Shown: positions 1 through 5,388, numbered from the stretch's first letter. The stretch: 5,388 nucleotides of DNA from an uncultured Clostridia bacterium (GCA_937877295.1 CALFIV010000293.1:1-5388), one strand, 5' to 3'. Notes: generated from the letters alone by a model not told the origin. Numbers and translations are program-made.

Positions 1-31
1 ACTCTTTACCTACACGACGCTCTTCCGATCT
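1..31 (+). other. Illumina sequencing adapter remnant (artefact)
   Basis: These bases match the 3' end of the Illumina TruSeq universal adapter, which ends ACGACGCTCTTCCGATCT, with a single difference at base 8 (A where the adapter has C). The sequence is not genomic. The + strand frame of the following esterase stays open through it and would read TLYLHDALPIC, a variant of the TLSLHDALPI peptide that adapter contamination produces in protein databases. On the minus strand it gives the equally typical GRASCR ending. True sequence begins at about base 32. Confidence 0.97.
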
Positions 32-636
32 GCTGGGGCATGAAGGAATACCTCGAGCGGTCGGGCTTACCGATCATTCTCGTTGCGGTCGAATGCAATC
101 CGGAGGGATTCCGGCGGCTGTTTGAATACACGCCGTGGGGATTTACCGCGCCGAAAATCGGCAGGGTCGACGCATTGGGGCAGGTGACAATGGATTGGTT
201 TACCAAGACCCTGAAGCCCGAGATCGATCGCACGTACCGCACACTGCCCGATCGCGGGCATACGATGATCGCAGGCAGCTCTATGGGCGGTTTGATGACG
301 CTCTACGCAATGGTCGCATACAACGACGTCTTTTCCATGGGCGCGGCACTGTCGCCGAGCTTATGGGCAAGCAAACGGCACATCAAGGCGTTCGTTGATG
401 CGCATCCGATCGCCAAACCCACTCGCATTTACATGGACATGGGCGGCGGCGAGGTCGAGGGGCATACCGAGCCACTGGAGGAACTGTTCCGCACGGCAAA
501 GCTGCTTTCGCATGCAGGCGCGGAGGTCGCTGCGCGCACCGTTCCCGACGCGCTACACAATGAAGCTGCGTGGGAAAAGCGCATTCCGATCTTTATGGAC
601 TATCTGAAAATCGGAAAAGGAGGAGAAGCAGAATGA
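32..636 (+). CDS. Esterase D-family alpha/beta hydrolase, 5' truncated
   Basis: C-terminal part of a putative esterase of the PF00756 (esterase D / enterochelin esterase-like) family, predicted to hydrolyse ester bonds with a Ser-Asp-His triad. Counting from the Met at base 40, the nucleophile motif GSSMGG is at residues 79-84 (Ser81). The likely acid is Asp133 in YMDMGGGE and the likely base is His173 in ALHNEAAW. The strand before the nucleophile (TMIAG) and the SPSLWAS segment after it also fit the family. The reading frame is open upstream of that Met, and the residues W-G-M-K-E-Y are typical of the family's internal SWGM.(D/E)YL segment. The Met at 40 is therefore probably internal, and the first part of the gene is missing because the contig ends here. 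The substrate cannot be told from sequence; cytoplasmic or secreted location is unknown because the N-terminus is lost. The stop overlaps the start of the next gene (ATGA), so the two are probably cotranscribed. Confidence 0.88.
617..623 (+). promoter_or_regulatory. Ribosome binding site of the DUF2500 gene
   Basis: AAGGAGG lies inside the end of the esterase gene, 9 nt before the ATG at 633. It decides the start: the frame is open further upstream to an ATG at 570, but only the ATG at 633 has a Shine-Dalgarno sequence and a membrane helix directly behind it. Confidence 0.85.
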
Positions 637-1007
637 GCCTTTCGTTCGGTATTATCGCATGGCTTCTGATCTTCCTGTTCGTGCTGATCGTTTCCGGCGG
701 GGTCGCCGCGATTATCGTGGTCAGCATCGTGCGCAGACGTCGCAACAGCCGTTCTGCGCGGTGCACAATCGACGCAGTCGTACTCTCAAAGCAGACTGCG
801 ACGCAGCGGCATCCGATCGCGGGCGATCCGACCGGCGCGCACGGCTACACAACGTTCACGTCGTATCGGGCGGTATTCTCGACGGCCGACGGCGCACAGC
901 ACACGCTCGAAATGAACGAGGAAGCGTATTCTGCGCTATCGGATGGCGATCGCGGCAAGCTGACCTATCGGGGGACGCAGCTGATCGCGTTTCAACCGAT
1001 CCCGTAA
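633..1007 (+). CDS. DUF2500 family small membrane protein
   Basis: A 124-residue protein with one N-terminal membrane helix (about residues 5-33, very hydrophobic), then an arginine-rich stop-transfer segment (RRRRNSR, 34-40) and a small domain of about 80 residues. The Arg cluster after the helix suggests that the domain faces the cytoplasm. The soluble part resembles the DUF2500 family (PF10694): a CTIDAVVLSKQT strand, a TTFTSYRAVFSTADGAQHTLEM segment (73-94) and the closing GDRGKLTYRGTQLIAF (105-120), which corresponds to the family's GD.G.L.YQGT...F ending. Length is normal for the family. DUF2500 has no established function. The gene is coupled to the esterase by a 4-nt overlap with its own strong ribosome binding site. 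No terminator of the classical GC-hairpin plus T-run kind follows directly; the palindromic element begins 6 nt after the stop. Confidence 0.85.
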   Translation: MSLSFGIIAWLLIFLFVLIVSGGVAAIIVVSIVRRRRNSRSARCTIDAVVLSKQTATQRHPIAGDPTGAHGYTTFTSYRAVFSTADGAQHTLEMNEEAYSALSDGDRGKLTYRGTQLIAFQPIP

Positions 1008-1012
1008 CATAG

Positions 1013-1168
1013 AAGAAGGGGCTTTTAAAAAAGTTTGTCATTCTGAGCCTTTATGAAGAATCTCTGAACGTAAGATAAAAATGCCGAAGCAAGGCTTTTC
1101 GCTCAGAGATCCTTCGAAACAGGTTTCTCAGGATGACATGGTTTGGACTTTTTTAACAGCCCCTTCTT
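1013..1168. repeat. 156-bp palindromic MITE-like element
   Basis: Three nested inverted repeats share one centre. The outer arms are 1013-1034 and 1147-1168 (21 of 22 match, core GAAGGGGCT.TTAAAAAAGT). The middle arms are GTCATTCTGAG at 1037-1047 and CTCAGGATGAC at 1127-1137 (10 of 11). The inner arms are GAAGAATCTCTGA at 1055-1067 and TCAGAGATCCTTC at 1103-1115 (12 of 13). The element has no coding capacity and no obvious flanking target duplication. The outer arms look like insertion-sequence terminal repeats, so a non-autonomous miniature element is the favoured reading; a REP/ERIC-like repeat is the alternative. It sits between convergent genes. The middle stem is followed by six T on either strand (11 nt away on +, 4 nt away on -), so transcripts could fold into a long hairpin that acts as a weak bidirectional terminator. 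That role is inferred. Confidence 0.8.
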
Positions 1169-1192
1169 TCGTTTGGTCACGTTGTACGTTCG

Positions 1193-1302
1193 CGCTCGGA
1201 AATCCTTCGTCAGCACTGCCTTCTCAGAATGAGTTCCTTTGTCCCGATTTGTCATTCGGAATCTTTTGCCATCCTGAGGTACAGCCAAAGGATCTCAGAG
1301 CG
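1193..1302. repeat. Decayed second inverted pair of the same repeat family
   Basis: Two more copies of the GTCAT(T/C)CTGAG...GAAGGATCTCTGA motif face each other. The left copy, at 1193-1231 on the minus strand, contains CATTCTGAG and GAAGGATTTCCGAGCG. The right copy, at 1269-1302 on the plus strand, contains CCATCCTGAG and AAAGGATCTCAGAGCG. The arms pair at 8 of 9 and 13 of 16 positions. A 10-bp fragment, TTTGTCATTC, at 1248-1257 repeats bases 1034-1043 of the better copy. This pair is more degraded, which suggests an older insertion. The right copy overlaps the end of the DUF4867 gene. Confidence 0.6.
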
Positions 1303-1966
1303 GAAAGACCTGCACATTCTCGCCCGTGATCCCGACGTGCGCGCCCTTTTGCGCCTGCGGAGAATCGGGATGGCAGACGAGCCATTTGTTCCGCATCCAC
1401 AAGCGCCCGTCTTCGTCGGGCAGCGAGGGATCGACCGCATCAAGCGGTTCGTTTGTGCCGCGCGTGAGCACCACAAGGCAGTTGAATCCGTCCTCGCGAA
1501 TGCGGCACGGCGCAAAGTGCAGCACCAAAGGATGGATCTCAACAAGCGTCATCGGCGGCAGATAAAAGCCGACGACGTTCGCGACGTCCAGCACGCCGTC
1601 GCGGAGATCGCCCGGCAGCGCCAAAAGCAGCACGAGTCCGGTCGTGGTGAAATTAACCTCGCTGCATTTGTGATATTCCTCAGCGTTGAGCGTATTGCCT
1701 CTGCCGTTACAAAACCCGGCCTGTACCGGCATACCGCCGTAGACGGTTTGCGCAATGCACTGCATGGCCGCCGTTGCTTCCAGCGCCCGGTCGGAAGCGA
1801 CATAGCTGTTGCCCGTTTCGGGAATCGGCGCTGCGTTCAGCACTTCTGCAAGCGCTTCGGGTTGCAAGCAGCACAGCACCCGGCCGTACGGCGCAAACGC
1901 TTTGTCGGCGACGGAGTGGAGCTTCAGATGCGGATTGGCTTGCTGTAAGCGTTCGAATTCGGTCAT
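1295..1966 (-). CDS. DUF4867 family protein, cupin-like
   Basis: A 223-residue protein that I recognise as DUF4867 (PF16161), a family mostly from Bacillota and often beside sugar-utilisation genes. Family hallmarks: the N-terminal NPHLKLHSVAD segment (11-21), YGGMPVQAGFCNG (76-88), LNAEEYHKCSEVN (93-105), VLHFAPC (148-154), GTNEPLD (170-176) and WMRNKWLVCHPDS (190-202). The pattern of short strands, H99/E103 and the later H150 would suit a cupin-type metal site, but this is inference. There are no membrane segments or signal peptide, so it is probably cytoplasmic. Its reaction is unknown; its place in an operon with an isomerase and a dehydrogenase suggests a sugar or sugar-phosphate step or a regulatory sugar-binding role. 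The ATG overlaps the stop of the ROK gene by 4 nt (ATGA) and has its own GGAGG 9 nt upstream. The last Leu codon and the TGA stop lie within a copy of the palindromic repeat. It is the last gene of the operon. Confidence 0.9.
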   Translation of the reverse strand: MTEFERLQQANPHLKLHSVADKAFAPYGRVLCCLQPEALAEVLNAAPIPETGNSYVASDRALEATAAMQCIAQTVYGGMPVQAGFCNGRGNTLNAEEYHKCSEVNFTTTGLVLLLALPGDLRDGVLDVANVVGFYLPPMTLVEIHPLVLHFAPCRIREDGFNCLVVLTRGTNEPLDAVDPSLPDEDGRLWMRNKWLVCHPDSPQAQKGAHVGITGENVQVFPL

Positions 1967-3183
1967 TTTTGAATACCTCCGTTTTCCAGAAACCGGACCG
2001 TCATCAAAAGCCCGGCCGCTTTTTGTTCCAGATCGCAGTTGTATTTGCTTTCTTCCATGCGTACCGCGTGCGCCGCGTCTACGCCGACAGCCATCTCAGC
2101 CTTCAACCGTGAGAGATAATAAGAATACCCGAAGATTTTTCCGTAGAGCACGATCTGTGCGGGGTCGAAGAGATAGATCACGGTTTTCAGCGCTGCGGCC
2201 AGCGCTTCGATTGCACGGTCCACTACGGCTGCTGCGCCGGCGTCCCCACCGCGGGCGGCGTCGAGAACGCGTTCGAGCGTAACGGACGTTTTTTGCCCGC
2301 TGCTGAGCTGCCAGAGCAGCGGCGTTTGCGATTCGGACAGAATCGCCTGCGCGCTTTCAACGATGGCGGTGGGGGAGGCAACGGTTTCCAGACAGCCGGA
2401 TTTGCCGCAATGGCACGGTTTACCTCCCTGCCGGATCACCGGGATATGCCCGATCTCGGCGCATTGCCCGCGACTGCCGTTTAGGATTCTGCCGTTTTCG
2501 ATCAGCGCCGCGCCGACGCCTGTGCCGCAGCGAACAAAGAACGCGCTGTCCGAACGCGGCTCGCGTGCAAAAAACATTTGTGCGGCGGAGAGCGCGCGTA
2601 CATTGTTGGAGAGCACGGTCGGCAGCCCGATGCATGCCTCGAACCGTTCGCAGATCGGGTAATCCGTCGCGTCGAGCGTGTCGAAGCTGTCCTTGACCGT
2701 ACGTCCATCCTGCGTAATCGTGCCGCGCACGGCAATCCCGACGCCTAAGATCCGGTCCGGATCGGGAAGATGCTGCGCAGAAAGGTCCTTAAGACGCTGT
2801 GCCAACATGTGCACGGTCGCGTCGGCTTCTGCACGAACGGGCAGCGAAACCGTGTCCGAAAACAGCACCTCGCCGTCCAGCCGGACGGCCGAAAGCAGCG
2901 CGCTGCCCAGTCCCAGCCATACGCCGAGTGCAATTTGCGCATCGGGGCAGAGGGAAAGCCAGATCTCACGCCGGCCGACACCGTGCGATTCCGCAGAGCC
3001 GCATTCGACAACCAGTCCTTCGGTGATCAGCTCCGCAACGATCTTGGTGATGGCAGCGGGCGTCAGATGAAGCATGGCGGAAAGCTGCTTGCGCGAAACC
3101 GTTCCGTGCAGATGCAGACAATTGAGCACAGCGGCGCGGTTGGCACAGCGTAAGCTGATTGGACGTTCATGTCTTTGATACAT
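1963..3183 (-). CDS. ROK family transcriptional regulator (NagC/XylR type)
   Basis: A 406-residue protein with a winged helix-turn-helix at about residues 14-62 (recognition region LTPAAITKIVAELITEGLV) followed by a ROK domain. ROK features: the DPDRILGVGIAVRG strand (141-153), the glycine-rich sugar/phosphate loop CGTGVGAALIENGRILNG (219-236), the sugar-contact glutamate E243 in AEIGH, and the structural zinc site H246, C257, C259 and C264 in GHIPVIRQGGKPCHCGKSGC. Where ROK kinases usually have the catalytic Asp in an N-D-A-N motif, this protein reads S-N-N-V (192-195), so it is probably not a sugar kinase but a sugar-responsive DNA-binding repressor. The start at 3183 is supported by GGAGG 9 nt upstream and by the family-typical short N-terminus. 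It overlaps the transporter gene by 17 nt and DUF4867 by 4 nt. It probably controls its own operon; the operator would lie off the right edge. The effector sugar is unknown. Confidence 0.94.
   Translation of the reverse strand: MYQRHERPISLRCANRAAVLNCLHLHGTVSRKQLSAMLHLTPAAITKIVAELITEGLVVECGSAESHGVGRREIWLSLCPDAQIALGVWLGLGSALLSAVRLDGEVLFSDTVSLPVRAEADATVHMLAQRLKDLSAQHLPDPDRILGVGIAVRGTITQDGRTVKDSFDTLDATDYPICERFEACIGLPTVLSNNVRALSAAQMFFAREPRSDSAFFVRCGTGVGAALIENGRILNGSRGQCAEIGHIPVIRQGGKPCHCGKSGCLETVASPTAIVESAQAILSESQTPLLWQLSSGQKTSVTLERVLDAARGGDAGAAAVVDRAIEALAAALKTVIYLFDPAQIVLYGKIFGYSYYLSRLKAEMAVGVDAAHAVRMEESKYNCDLEQKAAGLLMTVRFLENGGIQK
1976..1980 (-). promoter_or_regulatory. Ribosome binding site of the DUF4867 gene
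   Basis: GGAGG on the minus strand, 9 nt before the ATG at 1966, inside the 3' end of the ROK gene. It supports the overlapping ATGA start. Confidence 0.85.
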
Positions 3184-4111
3184 GTTGGGATTCCTCCGTT
3201 ACGGCAGGCAGCGGATCGGGACGGAGCTTCGAACGCAGCAGAATGACGCATGCGCCGAGCAGCACTACGCCGACGCCGATCAGCTTCTTTGCTGTGAACT
3301 GTTCGTCCAGAAACAGCACGCCGATGATACAGCTTACCACGGGCATGAGAAGCAGCCAGAGCTTGACCACCCACACCTCATGGCGTTTCAAATTGCGATA
3401 ATAGAAAAAGTAGATGCAGGTCTGCGCAAGACCGCCCAACAGCACAAGCCACCAAAACCCGGGCGTATCCGAAGGCGAAAACGCCTTCAAATCACCGCGC
3501 GAAACGGCAAACAGTGCAAAGAGCAGCAGCACCACGAAATTGTTGTAATATGAGATCATATCGGCAGTTTGCCTGTGCTTGTCCTGTGCAGCCTTGATGA
3601 AAAAGGCGTTGGCGGTTACGCAAAGCGCGCTGAGCAAAAAGAACAGATCGGTCGGACGGAACGACAATGCATGGAAATCCAGTCCGAGTACGAGCAACAC
3701 GCCGATCAGCATCACGATTGTTCCGATCCAGTCCGTCGCATAGAGCTTCTTGTGATAGATCGCGACGGTCAGAAGATTGACCATCAACACGTCCGTTTTC
3801 AAAAGCACCGTTCCCGTACCGAGCGATCCGCCGCCCGCGTAGCCGAGATTGGCAAACAGATCGAGCAGAAAGCCGAATACCCCGATGACGACCAGCAGGA
3901 TCGTCGCCTTCCCCTGTGAGAAGAGCGCGGAAAAACCGTCGGTGACCGCAAGCTGTACCGTCAGAAAGATGAGCGCGGCCGCCCGCAGCAGAAACCCTGT
4001 GGCAAACGGCGAGCCGGTTGCGCTCACCATGCGTTTGCTGACGGCATAATAGATCGACCATGCGAGCACCATGCCGGCGATCATACCGATGTTTCCAAGC
4101 TGCTTTTTCAT
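3167..4111 (-). CDS. EamA/DMT family transporter
   Basis: A 314-residue integral membrane protein with ten predicted helices (about residues 7-27, 37-56, 69-91, 99-118, 126-145, 154-174, 188-205, 219-238, 247-268, 275-293). It shows the two-fold repeat of five helices typical of the drug/metabolite transporter superfamily (EamA, PF00892). The C-terminal half has the usual ending: a helix, then LFLDEQFTAKKLIGVGVVLLG (266-286), in which the acidic residue before a short loop and last helix is characteristic. The tail after residue 294 is charged and short. The frame is open 70 codons further upstream, inside the dehydrogenase gene, but that extension is Arg-rich shadow sequence. The ATG at 4111, which overlaps the dehydrogenase stop by 4 nt, puts the first helix at the N-terminus as expected. 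No Shine-Dalgarno sequence precedes it, so it probably relies on coupling. Substrate and direction are unknown: sugar or polyol uptake is suggested by the operon, while export of a metabolite is equally possible for the family. Confidence 0.9.
   Translation of the reverse strand: MKKQLGNIGMIAGMVLAWSIYYAVSKRMVSATGSPFATGFLLRAAALIFLTVQLAVTDGFSALFSQGKATILLVVIGVFGFLLDLFANLGYAGGGSLGTGTVLLKTDVLMVNLLTVAIYHKKLYATDWIGTIVMLIGVLLVLGLDFHALSFRPTDLFFLLSALCVTANAFFIKAAQDKHRQTADMISYYNNFVVLLLFALFAVSRGDLKAFSPSDTPGFWWLVLLGGLAQTCIYFFYYRNLKRHEVWVVKLWLLLMPVVSCIIGVLFLDEQFTAKKLIGVGVVLLGACVILLRSKLRPDPLPAVTEESQHVSKT
3193..3197 (-). promoter_or_regulatory. Ribosome binding site of the ROK gene
   Basis: GGAGG (in CGGAGGAA on the minus strand) lies 9 nt before the ATG at 3183, within the final codons of the transporter gene. 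It fixes the ROK start and shows that the 17-nt overlap is real. Confidence 0.85.
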
Positions 4112-5205
4112 GCCAATGCCGCAAACATCCGGCGCAAAGCCGCTTCGTCCATCGGGACGGGGTTGTTGTTCATCAGCGGATGCTTTGCGGCGTCGCGCGC
4201 AAGCTGATCGAGGTCCACGTCGCCGAGATCGGAAAGCCGCGTACGAAGACCGCCGAGCGCTTTCAATGCCCGGATGCGCTCCGCAAGCTCCTCCGTACCG
4301 GAAAGCCCTGCGCCGCGGCACAGCGCTTCGAGCCGCGCGTCTGCGTTGATACGCACAAAGCTGTCAAGTGTAAACGCGCATGCCTCGCCGTGGGGCAGGT
4401 GATAATTCTCACTCAAAGGATAGCTGCAGGCGTGACTGCCGGCCGTTTTGGGCAGGGCAAAGCTGAGCCCGCCCATCAGCGCCGCAAGCGACATGTTCTC
4501 GCGCGCGGCAAGGTTCGATCCGTCGCGGTATACCGCTTCCAGATTTTCCAGCACAAGCTTCACCGCCTGTACCGCCAACGTATCGGAGATCGGCTGATGG
4601 TTCTTGCTCCAATAGCCTTCCAGCGCATGCGCCATCGCGTCGAGTCCCGTATTCATCGTCGTCCGCGGCGGCACGGTCAGCGTAAGCGCGGGATCGACGA
4701 TCGCAAGCTTCGGCATAAAGACCGGGTTGTTGATCGTTTTCTTTTCCTTGCCGTGACTGATGACCGACACCTGTGTAACCTCGCTGCCCGTTCCGGCTGT
4801 AGTCGGGACGGCGACCATCGGAAGACGGACAGCAGGGAAGGGGCGTTCGCCCTTGAAGTACGGCAGCGCGTCGTCACTCTCCAAGGCAACCGCTGCTGCA
4901 AACTTCGCCGTGTCCATCGTACTGCCGCCGCCGATACCGACGACCGCGTCAAGCTTGTATGCGCGGATCAGCGCGATCGCCGCATTGACGCCCGATAATT
5001 GCGGGTTTTCTTCTACATCGGAAAAGATGGCGGCAATCTCCGGGATCGAACGCTGCATCGCTTCGACACGCTCGCGCAAGAACCGGTCAAATACGACAAG
5101 ACAGCGTGACGCGCCGAGCGCCCGCAGATGTTCGCCAAGTTCCGAAACAGCACCCGTGCCGAAACGGATTTTAACCGGCTGCGTATAGAGAAACTCAAGC
5201 GCCAT
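4108..5205 (-). CDS. Iron-containing alcohol dehydrogenase
   Basis: A 365-residue, full-length group III (iron-containing) NAD(P)-dependent alcohol dehydrogenase (PF00465), predicted to interconvert an alcohol and an aldehyde or ketone in the cytoplasm. The N-terminal Rossmann-like half carries GIGGGSTMDTAK (90-101) for the dinucleotide and PTTAGTGSEVT (134-144). The C-terminal helical half holds the metal ligands: D189 and H193 in TGLDAMAHALE, and H258 and H272 in GSHACSYPLSENYHLPHG. The H258-H272 spacing of 14 equals that of E. coli FucO, and all four ligands are present, so the enzyme looks active. The SHACSYPLS.....PHG segment is closer to the branch that includes phosphonoacetaldehyde reductase-like enzymes than to classical ethanol dehydrogenases, but the substrate cannot be assigned. 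A GAGGA sequence 8 nt upstream of the ATG supports the start. The gene overlaps the isomerase by 11 nt and the transporter by 4 nt, which suggests it acts on the sugar or polyol handled by this operon. Confidence 0.95.
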   Translation of the reverse strand: MALEFLYTQPVKIRFGTGAVSELGEHLRALGASRCLVVFDRFLRERVEAMQRSIPEIAAIFSDVEENPQLSGVNAAIALIRAYKLDAVVGIGGGSTMDTAKFAAAVALESDDALPYFKGERPFPAVRLPMVAVPTTAGTGSEVTQVSVISHGKEKKTINNPVFMPKLAIVDPALTLTVPPRTTMNTGLDAMAHALEGYWSKNHQPISDTLAVQAVKLVLENLEAVYRDGSNLAARENMSLAALMGGLSFALPKTAGSHACSYPLSENYHLPHGEACAFTLDSFVRINADARLEALCRGAGLSGTEELAERIRALKALGGLRTRLSDLGDVDLDQLARDAAKHPLMNNNPVPMDEAALRRMFAALA

Positions 5206-5388
5206 AGATCCGGTCCTCGATCGCGCTCACTTCGCCCGCGAACTTATGCATGTTCACCGCGCGCCAGTCCTCAAGATCCTGACACCAATCGGTGGCAAGA
5301 AATGTCTTGACGAGCTCGATCGCCATCTCCGGGCCGACGATCCAGCCGCCCATGCACAGCACGTTCGCGTTGTTGATCGCGCGCGCCA
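5195..5388 (-). CDS. RpiB/LacA/LacB-type sugar-phosphate isomerase, C-terminal part
   Basis: The last 63 residues of a gene running off the right edge, too short to stand out as an open frame on its own. The visible part begins A-R-A-I-N-N-A-N-V-L and continues CMGGWIVGPEMAIELVKTFLATDW. This matches the C-terminal substrate-binding segment of the RpiB/LacA/LacB family (consensus like NDANVLALG.R.(I/V)GP..A.EIV..FL.T.F). These enzymes isomerise aldose and ketose phosphates, for example ribose 5-phosphate/ribulose 5-phosphate or galactose 6-phosphate/tagatose 6-phosphate. After the conserved helix comes a tail of about 29 residues with two tryptophans in all around it (DWCQDLEDW), instead of the basic EGGRH..RV tail common in RpiB, so this is probably a divergent subgroup with a different substrate. 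The TGA at 5195-5197 lies 11 nt inside the dehydrogenase gene. The N-terminal catalytic part is outside the window. Confidence 0.87.
   Translation of the reverse strand, partial: ARAINNANVLCMGGWIVGPEMAIELVKTFLATDWCQDLEDWRAVNMHKFAGEVSAIEDRIYGA
5214..5218 (-). promoter_or_regulatory. Ribosome binding site of the Fe-ADH gene
   Basis: GAGGA on the minus strand, 8 nt before the ATG at 5205, inside the coding end of the isomerase gene. It is weaker than the GGAGG sites downstream but correctly spaced, and supports the 11-nt overlap. Confidence 0.6.

Noticed and set aside
570..632. An upstream start for the DUF2500 protein at 570
   Set aside because: It has no ribosome binding site and adds a highly charged peptide before the membrane helix; the ATG at 633 has AAGGAGG at the right distance.
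1013..1168. A simple intrinsic terminator
   Set aside because: The stem arms are far apart, and the T-runs lie within or beyond internal bulges rather than directly after a compact GC-rich hairpin. A terminating role is possible but not shown.
1008..1294. A CRISPR array, because related motifs recur
   Set aside because: The copies are inverted rather than direct, irregularly spaced and diverged, with no constant repeat or spacer length.
1081..1329. A short coding gene in the gap between the convergent units
   Set aside because: The frame is made of the palindromic repeat sequence, with no ribosome binding site and no domain.
1229..1948. A 239-residue open frame on the plus strand
   Set aside because: It is antisense to the DUF4867 gene, which has conserved motifs and a ribosome binding site. 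The plus-strand product is Arg/His-rich and starts in the repeat region.
4112..4321. A 70-residue N-terminal extension of the transporter starting at 4321
   Set aside because: It lies entirely inside the dehydrogenase gene in another frame, is Arg/Ala-rich, and would put a charged stretch before the first helix. The ATG at 4111 fits the family and the ATGA overlap.
4060..4998. A 312-residue open frame on the plus strand
   Set aside because: It is antisense to the dehydrogenase, whose motifs and metal ligands are all intact. The translation is His/Arg/Cys-rich with no recognisable domain, typical of a shadow frame in GC-rich DNA.

Overview
The window is the end of a short-read assembly contig from a bacterium. 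The first 31 bases are an uncut Illumina sequencing adapter with one mismatch, so genomic sequence starts at about base 32. The gene families (DUF4867, DUF2500, a ROK-family repressor with an N-terminal winged helix), the strong GGAGG ribosome binding sites about 9 nt before the starts, and the GC-rich, tightly overlapping genes suggest a Bacillota member of the Clostridia, such as a gut Oscillospirales- or Christensenellales-type organism. That placement is inferred from family distribution and is not proven.

Left part (32-1007, + strand): the 3' portion of an esterase D-type alpha/beta hydrolase gene, overlapping by ATGA with a gene for a small one-helix membrane protein of the DUF2500 family. 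Middle (1008-1294): a gene-free gap between convergent transcription units. It is filled by palindromic repeat sequence: one well-kept 156-bp element with 22-bp terminal inverted repeats, and a second, decayed inverted pair made of the same core motif. The second pair runs into the last codon and stop of the neighbouring gene.

Right part (1295-5388, - strand): five genes read right to left with overlaps of 11, 4, 17 and 4 nt. They encode the C-terminal part of an RpiB/LacA/LacB-type sugar-phosphate isomerase, an iron-containing alcohol dehydrogenase, a ten-helix EamA/DMT transporter, a ROK-family transcriptional regulator and a DUF4867 protein. This looks like one catabolic operon for an unidentified sugar or polyol: uptake or efflux by the DMT protein, oxidoreduction by the Fe-ADH, isomerisation by the RpiB-like enzyme and control by the ROK repressor. 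DUF4867 is the piece without a known biochemical role. No sugar kinase is visible, and the ROK protein appears to lack the kinase catalytic aspartate, so a kinase and the operon promoter/operator probably lie beyond the right edge.

I see no RNA gene, CRISPR array or transposase gene. The most notable points are the overlapping DUF4867 operon, the palindromic repeat cluster, and the adapter artefact, which fuses in frame to the esterase.
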